Below, in pieces: positions 12,497 to 24,205 of a stretch of DNA of 64,000 nucleotides (position 1 is the first letter of the stretch; each line of letters begins with the position of its first letter). The notes below the pieces were generated by a model, which was not told the DNA's origin, did no database searches, and was given only the letters and a program-made list of their open reading frames with translations. Both the position numbers and the translations under genes were made by a program. Source of the DNA: Meandrina meandrites (lineage: Eukaryota; Cnidaria; Anthozoa; Scleractinia; Meandrinidae); the NCBI GenBank assembly GCA_963693305.1, contig OY855905.1, positions 22,769,937 to 22,833,936 of the forward strand, in the 5' to 3' direction.

Positions 12497-13150
12497 TTGC
12501 CCCCACCGGGGGGGGGGGGGGGGGGTACTCCTTTAATTTTCATACCGGGGTGAGCCGCTGACTCTCTGAGACTCTTGACCTGTTCCAGAGTAAAAATGAT
12601 GAATTTGCGACCCTGTTCTAGAGAAAAAATTGCAAAAAAGGTACCCTGTTCTAGACTTGAAGCAAAGCAACTAATGCGTACGGGACCGAGCCAGAGTGAA
12701 ATTGGCATCCAGAGTGAAATCGGAGGGACTTTTAATAGTTAAATGAACATTTATTTAACTCAACTGTTTAATGAATAACTGGTTAATGTACTGGTTAAAT
12801 AGGTTACAGAAATGTGAGACACGATCGATAACGTACGTGATGTGACCGATCACGCAATGAAAATGGCCTTTTTTGTGGAATACCACGGGAAACAGCAGAT
12901 ATCACAAAGCAAGCGACAGACGGGAGCGGAGTTAGCTGTACTAGACCGTGGTTAATCAGGATTCTAGGGGAAATTCGACACTATTCCAGAGTCAAACCTG
13001 AAATAAAATATACCCTGTTCCAGAGAGAAAGGGTGATTTTATACCCTGTTCCAGAGTCAGAGAACCAAAAAACATACCCTGTTGAGCGGCACATACCCGT
13101 ATAGCCCATATATGGAAGTACCCCCCCCCCCCCCCCCGGGTGTTGCCCCT
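12497..13150. mobile_element. Element bounded by poly-G and poly-C with internal CCTGTTCCAGAG repeats
   Basis: The left end has a run of about 18 G followed by TACTCC; the right end has GGAAGTA followed by a run of about 18 C, so the termini are inverted copies. Inside, CCTGTTCCAGAG and variants such as CCTGTTCTAGAG recur at least five times, in the same orientation near both ends. No transposase frame is present. It resembles a non-autonomous element of unknown class. Confidence 0.7.
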
Positions 13151-14711
13151 CCATAATATGCCACTCAAAATTATAAGGTACTGCATTAGGTGTATTGCAT
13201 TGCATTCTTATGAATACTGCCCTTTTGAAAACACCCTCGTGTAAAAGCTTACATTTTGTGTGCATGTTGAAAATGAAGTCACTTAGGGGAAAACACAACT
13301 ATAAGTATTAAATACTCGTAGCTAGTGTAATATTGAGATGTTACTGAGTAATTACTTGAATTCCTTTTGTCGTCTCTACCTTTCAATCCATATATCCTAA
13401 TGGCGTTTTTAAGGCTACAGTTAGGGTGTTTGCAACATGTATTTATATATTGTAATAACGAAAAATAGCAATATGTACAGTTCAGTGCAAACCAAACCTA
13501 CTTACCCTATCCTATCTGCATGTAAACTTAAGTGCTATGTTAGTAAATAAACACGTTCATCCCTTCTTTTGAGAATTTGTCTTATCACTTATATTTTGTG
13601 AAAGTGTACTGCCATAAGTGTGGTTACCACACAGATCCCAGAGGTTCAGTTCTGTCCTCTGAACTCTTGATTATTCCGCTTTTGGCTGTTTTTTTTTTTC
13701 CTTTAGAAGAGAGCACAACGTTTTGCCAGCCACAAGCTCTTGGCCTAAGTACCCGGTATCATTGATACTGGAGGCAGCTAACACCCTTTCCCCTTTCTCT
13801 ACCTAACATACCGTGGGGGAGGGGGGAGGAAACTTCCAGATGAAAGGGACTGGGATTTACGTCTCGCTTAGGGGGTGTAAATTACGGATTTTTCGACGAG
13901 CATTTGTTTCCACCCCCTACAACGTGGTTTGGTTGACATCGAAGGCACTGTCACGACCTCCAAACATTGCACCAAGATTAAAATATCTCTCCATAACGAA
14001 ATACGTATCAAGTATGCAACAGACAAGTAGCATTATATATATCATGTGCTGAAACAAATGTAACCCAAACGTGAAATTGCGCGACAGATTGAAACTGATG
14101 AAGTTACATGTATACTTTTCATCTCAATCCGGCAATGGATCTCGTCAAATTTCCACTATCCGTCTGCGGCCAGTCTCGTTTCCAAAGCCCTTTTCGCTTC
14201 TCTTAGCTGGCGGGGCCTTGAAAGTCTACTCCCACTTAGACTACGTTCGCCACTTTCCGTGAAAAGTTGCCACTCGGGGCCTGCGCCTTTTGACTGTTTA
14301 TTCATAGACAAATTGGGCTCGTTGTCTGCAATTTCAGACAACACATTCTCAGTGTCCAAAAGTGGACAAAAGGTTTGCGTGTTGTGGGAAAATGTCGTAG
14401 CAAATGTACACCGGGAAATTGCTCGGCAAAGAGATGCCTATTAACATTACTTCTTGAAAGCTCGAAACTCACAAAAATGGAGTGAGTATAAACTGGCATT
14501 AAACAAGAAGTTCTATTTCAGAAATTGTCGGTTGCCATTATTTTTGGCATTGCACACGAGGGACATGTAAATTGGTGGAAAAAAATCGTTTTCTTCACAG
14601 CTACAGCTTCGGGCGGTCCTTCGGTTTTCAGCATAAACTTTGTCTAGTTCCCAGAGATGGTCAGACCAATTAACGTGGTTCTTTCTAGCTGGTGGTAAAC
14701 CCAACTGCTTA

Positions 14712-15045
14712 GTGAAAGCTATCGATTAGTTCTTTTATGTGGTCCTGCACAACTGAAAGTCCTTGGATAAATCCCTAGTGTGTGGCCATTCAGTTGAAAG
14801 CTATTGAACAGTACTTCATGTGGCACTGTTTATTATGCTATACAAGGCGGTTCTAGTTCTTAAATCCATGGATAAAACCTTAGTGTACGAACATTCAATT
14901 GTAAGCTATTGATCAGTACTTTCATGTGGTGCTGTTTATTATGCTGCAAAAATGGTCTTACTTTTAAGTTAGTTTTCGTACTGATGTGATGAACTCTAGT
15001 GAGTATAACAAATCGAATGAAAGCTATTGAACAGTCAGAGCACTG
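14712..15045 (+). repeat. Long-unit tandem repeat (units about 83-119 bp)
   Basis: A phrase like GAAAGCTATTGAACAGTACT followed by TTCATGTGG begins near 14712, 14797, 14901 and 15020, each followed by similar sequence about a lever-like CATGGATAAA and CATTCAATTG. Unit lengths vary. Two reverse-complement copies of the core occur in a DOCK intron near 31690 and 31895, so it is also dispersed. Confidence 0.7.
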
Positions 15046-15945
15046 CTACCATGCAGAGGAATTTGTTTTCACAGTAATAAAGAAATTTAATGTCAAATTT
15101 TTTAACTTTGATACTTGAAGGTGTAAATGGTCAAAAGCAGCTGACAATTATGAGGTGTAAAGTGAAAACTTTGCAATAAATGCAGAAAATTTTCCCTTAA
15201 TTTGTCAGAATTTACAAAATAAAATATTAACCAACTGTAATTGAATGACGGACATCAGGATAAGAAAATCTACGTTTTAATATTATTTTTGCGAAATTTC
15301 AATGGAATCCGAACAAGTTTGTTCATATTGAAATTCCATTTTCAACCTCACAGTCAGTGAGCCCGGCGTATATTAGCTTATAGTGAGTTCCTGTCATTTG
15401 TCGAGAATTGTTCTAGAAAACAAAACAATTACCGCGGTGTTTCTCATTATCTTGGTGTTTCTGAACCTCTCGAGTAAATCGTGCTTGATGTCGACAGCGC
15501 CCCTTACGCAACGTGGGCTGTTATCTGACATATATCTGACCGACTTGTCAGTCAACGATTTTTGCATTTAAATGTGCTATGTGCAGATCATCACGTTTCA
15601 CCAGTAGAAAATCTTTCTTTTGACGTATTTTTATTAAACGCCGAACTGCCTTTTAGCACGTATATATTTTATTACTTTTTTGCCCAATTTGCATTTTTTT
15701 TAGATGCTGGCTCTCAATGTAAAACTCGTTTATTTTCAGCGCAGCGCTCTCTTAAACGATCGCTCTTACTTAGGCAAGAAACAAATTCATTATGGAATTC
15801 AGTAATGGTTTAACGATCACAATATTTAAAAGATATCTCAATCGTTTGTTCGTTTAATTTGGTCCATAATTTGCAAGATTAACCATGCATTTAATCGACA
15901 ATCAGTATGCAAGATGGCGACGACGATAATGTATTTTTTTTCTTT

Positions 15946-16194
15946 TTAACTCGCGTCGTCAGGGAAGGGAAATTGCGCTTCTTTTTGCTCGCTGCCCGGT
16001 GGGCTCGCTGCGAAGCTTCCGTTTAGCTTACAAACAACTCGGCAGGCAAGACCACTAACGTCAGTGGAATGTTCGGTCAGTGTTTTTACGACAATCTCGT
16101 GAAAAATAATCTGTATGTAATGTGTAAATGGCGCACGACGAGAAACTTCCATTTCACATACTGTGCATACTTCGTCAGCTCCCACGTCTGACAA
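15946..16194 (-). pseudogene. Possible ZAD-like Cys-rich zinc-finger exon or remnant
   Basis: An 82-residue minus-strand frame starting ATG 16194 carries C-x2-C near its start (VCTVCEMEVSRR) and C-x3-C later (LACRVVCKLN), spaced as in the zinc-finger-associated ZAD type first exons found in anthozoan transposon-related genes. No downstream exon or other domain was found, and the frame ends near a poly-A-rich stretch. A good donor (TTTGTAAGC) overlaps the second Cys pair. It may be a stray exon, a transposon remnant, or chance. Confidence 0.25.
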
Positions 16195-17347
16195 AATAAA
16201 AGTGTAAAATGGCTGGCATTATAAACAGTCCGACACCCACGACACGCTAGAAACCTCTCAATTAAACGCGCACGCGCGCGAAGCGGGTCGATTCTCCGAC
16301 TTGGATTGTCGAACAGGTGCATAAGTACTGATACAAAGATGGAAAGTCTTCCATGTCGTTGGCAAGGAATCGATGAAGAACATCTAAAACTGTGTAGAAA
16401 ATTTAGTGGTTTTCCGCTAACGAAATAAATTTTAATGTGCCGTAGGGGAGGTTTTTCTTCACCACACCCTTTAACCGCTGCCGAAAGATTTAACTTATCA
16501 TCTTCGTTTTCGTACCGCAATCGCTACCAATAAATGCGTATTAAATGCTGTCAGGGTTGGCAATTAAATAGTCAACAGACAGACAGACTCCAGCTATAGC
16601 GGTTATTTTTAATGACACTATTCTTCAAATATTTGCTCGGGTTAAATTCATAGCATTCATTTCGTCAGCGCTAATTCTGCGCGTTGACACGCAAAACCGC
16701 GAGTCGATCACTTTACTTACAATCATTTAATGTCATTCATATCCAATAAATTTTAATCTAACGCGTGAACGCTGAGTTGCTTGAAACGTACAGGTCTTTT
16801 GAAAGCATGTATTGACATTCTATATTACATTTTATAATATTTACATAAGCGCATTCTGGCGTAACTTGGACGCAAAAACTTTGCTGCAGAAGCAAGATGC
16901 GTTCTTTTTAAGAGCCTTTTAAATAGAAACTTAGTGGGCGAATATAACGCGTAACCAACAAAAAATAGATGGGTAAATACATCAACTGTCCATCCATCCG
17001 ATTCGTTTTGCATGTATTAACTTCTCGACAAGTTGTTTACTTTACATAAAAAGTGAACCTCAAAATGCAGAGCATTTTACTGCCCCTAGGGATTTGGTCG
17101 TCGAATTAACAATTAAAAACGTCTAGAAAAATGCTTGATTCTTTTTACCCTGCGGCAGGCAAATGGAACAAAGTTGTGTCACACTCCGTAAATAGCCTTC
17201 ACACAGTCCGTTTTGTGTTTGAAGTCAGATTTCTTTTCTTCCTCTCCGTATTCTCGCACAATAGGCGAGCTGTCTTGTTCCACTGCATCAATACATCTCG
17301 CACCACCTGCGCGCATAAGCAGCATCAGTTTTTAATGCGAAAAAGTT

Positions 17348-18262
17348 TTACAGTTCAAATTTCTCCTCTTCGACAAGAACGTGTCGCCTGCTTTTCTTGC
17401 TATCTCTTCGACTTCTCCAGATAATGTGCACGATTTTCAGCAGTAGCATCAGCGAAGTGCTGCCTAGAAGGGCAACATTGAAAATCGAATTTCTCTTTTC
17501 TTTATCCCAAAACTCCATGAATGTTCCTGTGAAGCCAACAATCATCGGTGCGTAAGGGGTAACGGTGAACAGTGTAAACTTCCAAAATACAAAATTGTCC
17601 AAACAGAACCAAAAGAGAATCGTAGAGGCGAGCCCTGCGAGAACTATTGTGCAGGCGATCTCATCTTCTATTTCAGCTGTGTACTTCAGGACAATTGCGG
17701 TTTCTTGAAAGGCATTGAAAAGCGCCCAGGACGCGTACAGCCCGATACCGTTAATTACAAGAATCTCCATCGCTATCTGGTCGCCGGTTGGGAATTTTTT
17801 CATTCCAAAACGCAGGATGTTAAATCGATAGTACACGATCGCCAGAGCCACGAATAGGGAGGCGGCCGCACCGGCAATGAAGCCCAATGCAATGTTGATG
17901 AGATCTTCGCCCCACATCATCAACCAGGCAAGAGTGAAGCCGAACGCGAGCAAGTTAAAGACGAAGAAGAAAGGTGTCAGAACCTTGGGGCCGTGCCGTC
18001 GACACATTAAAATCAGAGCGTAGAACAGCCACAGCAACTGCCATCCAAAGACGGCCGTCCACGTCCAAAAGGTCCATTCGGCAGGGGTTATTTCCACGGG
18101 GTACTTTTGAAAGATCTGTAGCGTGCGATTGTAGATGTAGAAGTCCAAAATGCTCTCATCTGCGTACTGGCCGAAGTAGAAGAACACAGCCGCTCCAGCG
18201 AAGACAAGGAACGCAGCGATCGTAAGGAAAACGACAGCACAACGATTCATGTTGCACGACAT
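17348..18262 (-). CDS. Multipass membrane protein, distantly TspO/MBR-like (tryptophan-rich)
   Basis: An intronless minus-strand gene of 304 residues from ATG 18262 (or 323 from the in-frame ATG at 18319). I count eight hydrophobic segments; the first follows MSCNMNRC. The second segment and its approach (PAEWTFWTWTAVFGWQ) resemble the tryptophan-rich first helices of TspO/MBR proteins, in the longer form seen in some bacterial and invertebrate members. The tail is charged and cytosolic-looking (RSRRDSKKSRR, then EEEKFEL). A TATA-like box at about 18330-18337 (minus strand) would start transcription just inside the upstream ATG, which favours the 18262 start. TspO proteins bind porphyrins or sterols, but that cannot be assumed here because length and helix number differ. 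The lack of introns may indicate retroposition or a lineage habit. Confidence 0.7.
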   Translation of the reverse strand: MSCNMNRCAVVFLTIAAFLVFAGAAVFFYFGQYADESILDFYIYNRTLQIFQKYPVEITPAEWTFWTWTAVFGWQLLWLFYALILMCRRHGPKVLTPFFFVFNLLAFGFTLAWLMMWGEDLINIALGFIAGAAASLFVALAIVYYRFNILRFGMKKFPTGDQIAMEILVINGIGLYASWALFNAFQETAIVLKYTAEIEDEIACTIVLAGLASTILFWFCLDNFVFWKFTLFTVTPYAPMIVGFTGTFMEFWDKEKRNSIFNVALLGSTSLMLLLKIVHIIWRSRRDSKKSRRHVLVEEEKFEL

Positions 18263-18329
18263 GATAGTTCTAACGCTTCGCTGCGCTGAAACTGCGTATT
18301 TCAAATTTCCGCTTTGCAAGAAAAAAAAA

Positions 18330-18337
18330 TATATAAA
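18330..18337 (-). promoter_or_regulatory. TATA-like box of the multipass membrane protein gene
   Basis: The minus strand reads TTTATATAT here, about 68 bases before ATG 18262 and only about 11 before ATG 18319. Typical TATA spacing places the start site near 18305, consistent with the shorter protein. Confidence 0.35.
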
Positions 18338-20985
18338 CTAACGGACACGTGCAGTGAAGTGTGAACAAATTTCTAATACTGGGCGTCGCAGCGTCGAACT
18401 CCTTAAACTTTTATTTGCTTCAACAATATCATATGCAAATTTCTAAAAGGACTCGCACGATTGTACGAACGAGACACTATGACAAAAACACGTCCGCTGA
18501 TTGGTCGAGGGCTTTATGTACCAGGTGCTCATGACAGGGCGCCAATTCTAAAAGCAGTCAATCGCAACGTAGACAAATATAAACAAAAGGAGTTTTAGGC
18601 TGAACGATGCACGAAAATCGTAAATTAAATTGACTGTTTAGTCGTGGCAGCCAACTTATTCTGCGTGAAATGGTGGACGGAATTTATATAGCAGGCCCTA
18701 AACAAAAGGGTTATTAACTTTAGAAAATACACAATTGGATGCAGCTGCCCGCTAATTTTTTTTCGAAACTGTAATTGATTATGCAAATTAGCGTTATTTT
18801 TCGTTTTGTTTTCATCAAGGAATAAACTTTCCATCCACTAATTATTTAAAAATCCTCGTTGCATTTGACTAGTCGGTTTATGGGTTGTAATGTTGACTAG
18901 GTTACGAATCAAACAAAGATCTTCATAAGCAACCATCATTAGAAACTGCTGTCGTTATTGTTTTTGGTGCGTTTGGTTTAATCCTGCATAGAACTTCGTT
19001 TTAAAGGGAGATTTAATAAAGTTGGATGCCATGTTTTTGGTATCTTTTAATCGAAATTAACTGTGGTCACAGGGCCCCCACAGATGAGGGAGCTAGTTAT
19101 CGACGTGGTTGACTACTAAATAGTTGTCTATACTATAACCAATATTACGATGAGTAGTAAACATTTTGCTAAATTCTTAAACCGATCTGTTCGTGTGTGA
19201 AACGAGTTGTAAATGTCAAAAAGGCAAGTCGACGAGTTTTTCTCGATAACTACTGTCATACTTAATGTCATCATCGATAAATTCATTTTCACCATTGGTG
19301 TTGACAATTTGAATAATCATTGACGTCAAAGCTATCAACGGAACACTACTGTCAGCTTAACCAAAGTCATTTGGCTCCACATCACTTGGGCAACCGTCAA
19401 CTTCGTCATTATTTCTGGCTTTTGATGTCCCAGTGCCAAATATTATTTTTTTGCTGTCACTAGCCAGCCGGCAGCTCGCTGTGAAGTCGCCAGCCGGTAG
19501 CGACGCTGTCCTAACGGATCGCGGCCTCTGGGAACGAGATTCCTATTTATAACGATGCCGTGTGTAGATCTTTGTCAGGGCCTATAGGCATGAAGTGAAA
19601 GATCCTATGAATTTAAAACATAGCATGTTTATGTAAAAAGAAAAGAGTGAGCTCCACATGTACATTTTTTTGTGAATTCTCTCATTGAAATAAATCGTCA
19701 ACTTCAATCGCAGAAGTTCGACCGCTTTCTGTATTATGGCCGCCATGTTGCGCGACGTGACGGAGAGCGCACGCGCCCGCGAACCATGCCGCTAGCCATG
19801 ATGACCATGGTTCTCTATTTTTAATTTTATGCATACATGATTTTCCTAGTTCTACGGTAATGGGGCTCCGCTCTGCGGCCCTTCGAGCCGCTGGAGCTCC
19901 GCTTTAACTAGATTTAAAAAATAATTAAGAAAAATATTAAACTTTAAGAATTTTGAATTTTATGTTTCAGTTTGTGGATTATGACATACTGACTTCAGAC
20001 CATTTAACTAGGAAAATTAAATATTCAAGGACTTGTTTTCCTTAGGATCCTTCTTTTCTTTCTACTTTAGGGGCGGGGGGAGGGGTAAAATACAGTTTTT
20101 TTCAAATATAGTGCCAAGCCGATAAAACGTCAGTTTCCATGGAAACCGTAACTTATTAAAATCAATGAAATTTCGTGAAATATTTGTTTTCCCTGGTTTA
20201 TAGACGAGTACTATGTCAGGTAGTGATACCAAGTCGCACAACAAAAATTTATAATGAGATGACGAAATTTAGACTGTTCACAGCCCTCTATGTTTTCGTA
20301 TTTTTATTCTGTTAGCGAACAGCGAACGCGGGATCGGGGAATGAATCGCGGGAAACCTGGACGCTAGGGCAAAACGAAAGACGCGTGGGAGCAGAGGGCT
20401 GGGAACATACAATAATTTCCGAGTAAAGATGGTAAAAACATAACAATTCTAATAATTGTAAGCCTAATTTAAAGCATATCTGTATTATTTAAATTTTAAC
20501 GTGCAAAAGCGCAAGAAGAAGTAATTTGTGGGGGGAAGGGGTGGTCTTTTGGCTGAAAATTTCATTTGCTGCTCACTAGCTGAAATTAAGAAATTGGCGT
20601 TGGTACTATATCGAGAATTGATTAGTATGTAAATGCTTGTAATCCTGCAAAGCTTGGTGCTTGTATCAATAATCGCATGCAATTCAGGAGCTAGGCTGCT
20701 GGACTAATGGGGGACCAAAACATGTAGGTTTCCCCACCCATTAAGTGTTTTAGTTTACGAGGTAGCCTTTCCTTGGGGCCTATTATATTTCCCTATTTCC
20801 CTATTCACGTTCATGCCATTCGATAAAAAGTTGATTAGTTCCTTCCTTTACCGCACTGCTTGTGCTTTAATCACTTTTGTGATGAAACGTAAAGTAGCTT
20901 ACACATCTGACGGTTTTATAGTAGTTACGAAGCCGCAAAAACTACAGTAGTAGTTAACTACCAAGCCCTGTGTACATACTAGTTG
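18338..20985. other. Intergenic region with a dispersed repeat, no gene seen
   Basis: Apart from a CG-rich repeat at 19736-19910 that is shared with 43011-43200, no feature was recognised. Short frames lack supporting domains. Confidence 0.45.
19736..19910 (+). repeat. Dispersed repeat ending in a CG-rich hairpin (copy 1)
   Basis: This segment starts with GGCCGCCATGTTGCG, contains GCACGCGCCCGCGA, and ends with GGGGCTCCGCTCTGCGGCCC and a matching GC hairpin. Copy 2 is at 43011-43200. A short terminal hairpin recalls Helitron 3' ends, but the expected CTRR terminus was not verified. Confidence 0.6.
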
Positions 20986-21404
20986 TGCAACGCTTTCGAG
21001 TGGTATACTATGGAATATCCCACGAGTCACTTGTATTTTCTCGGTATACACACGAGCCTTCAGGCGAGTGTGTATACGAAGAAAATACAAGTGACAAGTG
21101 GGATATATTGCATAGTATGCCACGAGAAAGTGTTGTGTAACTATTTTATACCATGCCATAGAAAATACGCTGACTAAATTTCGTCGAGAATAAGACCGCA
21201 GCGCACGATGGGAAGGTTGGGTTGAATACCGTCGATTATTAAAAACTAGCAATGGTATATTGCAATTCCTGAGATTTGATTGGCTAACAGGCAATGGTAT
21301 ATGGGCTCATATACCATTCACCACAAATTTCGTAGCCGATGCGCGTCAACGAAAACAGCTGGGGAGCTCAAATATTGCAATTCTTTTGGGCGTTTTTAAT
21401 AAAA

Positions 21405-21438
<34 letters not shown>

Positions 21439-21610
21439 CGTTATAGCCAACTCGGCGGTACGCGCCTCGTTGGCTATCTACCATCTCATATCCAACGCGC
21501 GCTCGTGGAATAATTGTTAAATATACAACGGCTTTCCTGTATTCTGATTGGCTGTATTTTCTATGGCATGGTATAAAAGCTGATATAACTCGGGTCACGT
21601 TAACGTAATA
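20986..21610. mobile_element. Compound foldback element abutting the duplicated DOCK exon
   Basis: Several nested inverted repeats: 20998-21130 (arms include GTATACACACGAG and its partner), about 21408-21515 (arms include GGATATGAGAT), and a longer pairing of 21148-21172 with 21551-21578. Its right edge, TATAACTCGGGTCACGTTAA, ends exactly where the copied DOCK exon is truncated. The same edge sequence recurs at 29593-29613 next to the degenerate retrotransposon. Confidence 0.7.
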
Positions 21611-21656
21611 AGAAACGGTCCAACTAAGCCAGGAATGAAGAAAGTTTTGCGATCAC
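21611..21656 (-). pseudogene. Truncated copy of a DOCK exon (equivalent of 48000-48045)
   Basis: 46 of the 72 bases of the DOCK exon at 47974-48045 are present with a few changes; the frame reads [16 protein letters not shown]. The acceptor side (GCAG then GTGATC) is intact, but the donor half is missing, replaced by a foldback element. Intron sequence downstream of the original exon is also recognisable around 21740-21860 against 48540-48660. Confidence 0.85.
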
Positions 21657-23620
21657 CTGCAACATTAGAAGACATAAATGATTAACGGGTTCATTTGTTA
21701 ACTCCGTTGTTACTCTTTCTGTAAATTTCAAGCTTTGGCACGATTTTTTTCTTTCTCAGCTTTTGCAAGCCACGAAACTGTTTTCCAAATATCAGCTGGG
21801 CAGTCAAAACGCTTTTATCCAAAATAGGGGACACTTTCATTTCAAGCTTTAGCTGGCGTTTGCTGGTTGTTGGAATAATTCTTTGACTTAAAACCTAAAG
21901 GCTAAGTGCACGGATGCGTTCAGGCGAATTTCTTTCACCGAATCGACCCTTAGATGAAAGCAGGGAAAGAAAGTATGCATGCCAACGAACTCTAACAGTG
22001 CAAAATTGCCCACGAATTATTACGAGAACAATACCATAACTGTCACTCCTCGAGTTCACATCACCCCCTACCCCCTACCCCCTACCCCCACCAAAAGAAA
22101 ACCCCTACTCGCGCTTGGGTGTCTTTGATAGGTAGCAACCGTGTTACATGTAGCAGTAATAGCGTCAGTTACTGCAAAATAACAGTTTCAGACATCACAC
22201 TCTGGGCTGCAGTGAACCAGCAGTGAGCCAGCATGTAAATTATGACATTTTTACAAAAATGAAAGTAAAATCTTAAAACGCGCGCGAGTTATTTACAGAA
22301 AATAAAACAGTTAGGTGTCATAATCCCCGGTTAAAGGCGCGTCGACTCACCGTCGACCTTTTTGCACGAAACGGTTTTAACTTGGAATTTGCTTCCACAT
22401 GTAGTCTTCCATTCTCATTATCACTCCTCGTTGAGGTTAATAAAATATGTTAAAAAAAAGAAAAGAAAAGTCTTTCGACGGTGAAACTATCGAGAAACTA
22501 GCGCAAAAGACAAAAAAAAAACACAAAATTTCGGAATTTCAGGACGACCTCGCGAAAGGCATTTTCTGTATTTTCGAGTGGTTCCACTGGTTTGTCCTAA
22601 ATGGAGAAAAATGGCTTATGAAATTATCTCTTAGGAGCAATGAATTTAAACAAAATTGGTAGTTAGCCAAGGACAAACTTGCATACTGAAGTTCAACAAG
22701 GATATAGTAACGGTATATGTCACACTATTTTAAATACTTTGGAATTCCCTCAAAAATCATTTTACTTGTTATGAACGCTGTTAGGCGGCACTTTCTGTTT
22801 ACCTGTATGCGAGTTAAGGCGAGACATGTTTACTACAAATCTTCAATTAAATAACGAAAACGCAATATTATGTAAAATTGACGGATTCTGAAGAAATTTG
22901 GCCAGAACATGAAATCAGGGATCGAGGAACCAATACATATCAGAGATTTCCTTTATTTTGGATATTTCGTGAAGGCTACAAACGCAACTGAATTGGAAAA
23001 ATATTCGATGCCGTAACTTTACGGGTGGATAAAAAGATAACCCATCCAATACGATTACAGAAAAATCCAATCACACTTTGAGAATATGATGGCCGATGAT
23101 TAACGCTGTGCAGTACTTCCGCATTAGTGGTTGCGTTTTATAGATCATCCGATTGACACTCGGCTGTTTTCTGTTTGCCGGGTTCATTCTTCTCATAAAA
23201 AAAAAACCTCCAAAACAGCTGATATTCGTTTCGAATTTAATATTTTATATCCTTTCTATTGAAGTGTAGTTTGTGAGATTCTCCTTAAAAACAACGCGCG
23301 TACGTGTTTTGTTTCGAAAGACATCCTATACGCTACTAGTCTGTGACTTGAGGTCTTTAAACTCAAGTTCAATTTCTCGGAAATTGAAGCAATGGTTTGT
23401 CTTTGCAGTTGCAATTGAGCTGTCAAAATCTTTCCAAAGTATGGCCGCCCTTTTAAAAACATAGCCAATCCCATACGCTTTTTTCAAGTAAAACGACATC
23501 CAGGCCACTCATACTAAACTTTGTCATGCGATAAATCTCATTCCTCACTGTCTCGAGAAGAAGCAACAGCAAATTAGCTTTTGTTCGAAGAGTACTCGGA
23601 AGAAACTCAACACTATAACA
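21657..23620. other. Duplicated DOCK intron sequence, decayed
   Basis: Patches match the DOCK intron at 48.5-48.7 kb, for example CTTTCTCAGCTTTT. A CCCCTA microsatellite of about four units lies at 22066-22092. Upstream of 23621 the sequence matches the promoter regions of the two other small membrane-protein genes. Confidence 0.5.
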
Positions 23621-24205
23621 ATGGCTTCATCTTACAACGATTGCGGGGTAGCTCTTTACACCTTTTTCATATAAAATGAAGTCGTCGACAAGCTAGTGGA
23701 CTTGCTCGTCGTAATTGAGTATCAAGACGGACGCATATCTGATGACCCTCAAGACAGTGTTTATGTCGCCCTCGTGGTTTTCTTTGTCATTGGATTACTC
23801 ATCTCCATTCCACGCAAGATACTGTATTTGTGGAGAATCCAGCTCTTCCGCACAGCTGATAACAGCCAAGACGAGACTTGTAAACGACACCATAAACCTT
23901 TGGATGGGTGCGGCGAAAGTTTTATTTGAAGCATTCCCTCAGTCGACGATGGCAATGTTTTGCTTTGGTAACTGTAAGCCAGCTAATGACAGCAGTGACG
24001 CCTTGATTGGCGTTTTTAATGCTTCCTCTTTCATTGCGTTCATGCTATGTTTTGCTATCTTTGTGGCAATTGTTTGCTTCAACGAGTAAATAACAGAGCA
24101 ACGACTGTCATCCTGGTTATCACATTCCCCATCTCAGTGGTGGGCATGATCTTCGTATTTATATCAATAAACAACTTCAGACACCTCTGTCCGCTTCATA
24201 AATAA
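23621..24205 (+). pseudogene. Broken copy of the small membrane-protein gene
   Basis: Aligned by eye to the intact paralogue at 25782. It starts with ATG 23621, meets a TAA at about codon 18 where the paralogue reads Tyr, and is then frameshifted at least twice (near 23880 and near 24090). The three frames together recover the family's landmarks: [32 protein letters not shown] and a last membrane segment followed by SINNF. Its upstream CCAAT box and 3' flank are also conserved. Not expected to make the full protein. Confidence 0.85.

Larger units (their letters stand above)
11985..17347. other. Repeat-rich intergenic region between NHP2 and the membrane protein gene
   Basis: It contains a homopolymer-bounded element (about 12497-13150), a long-unit tandem repeat (14712-15045) and a possible ZAD-like zinc-finger fragment (15946-16194, minus). 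Outside these I see no frame with recognisable domains or exon structure. Confidence 0.5.

Noticed and set aside
16086..16520. 144-residue minus-strand frame starting MRYENEDDK
   Set aside because: No domain, repeat or splice signal supports it; it has no recognisable relation to nearby features.
17974..18225. Arg/Ser/Thr-rich plus-strand frame
   Set aside because: It is antisense to the multipass membrane protein gene and has no support of its own.
22066..22092. CCCCTA repeat as an interstitial telomere
   Set aside because: Animal telomere repeats are TTAGGG; this unit differs and has only about four copies, so it is a microsatellite.
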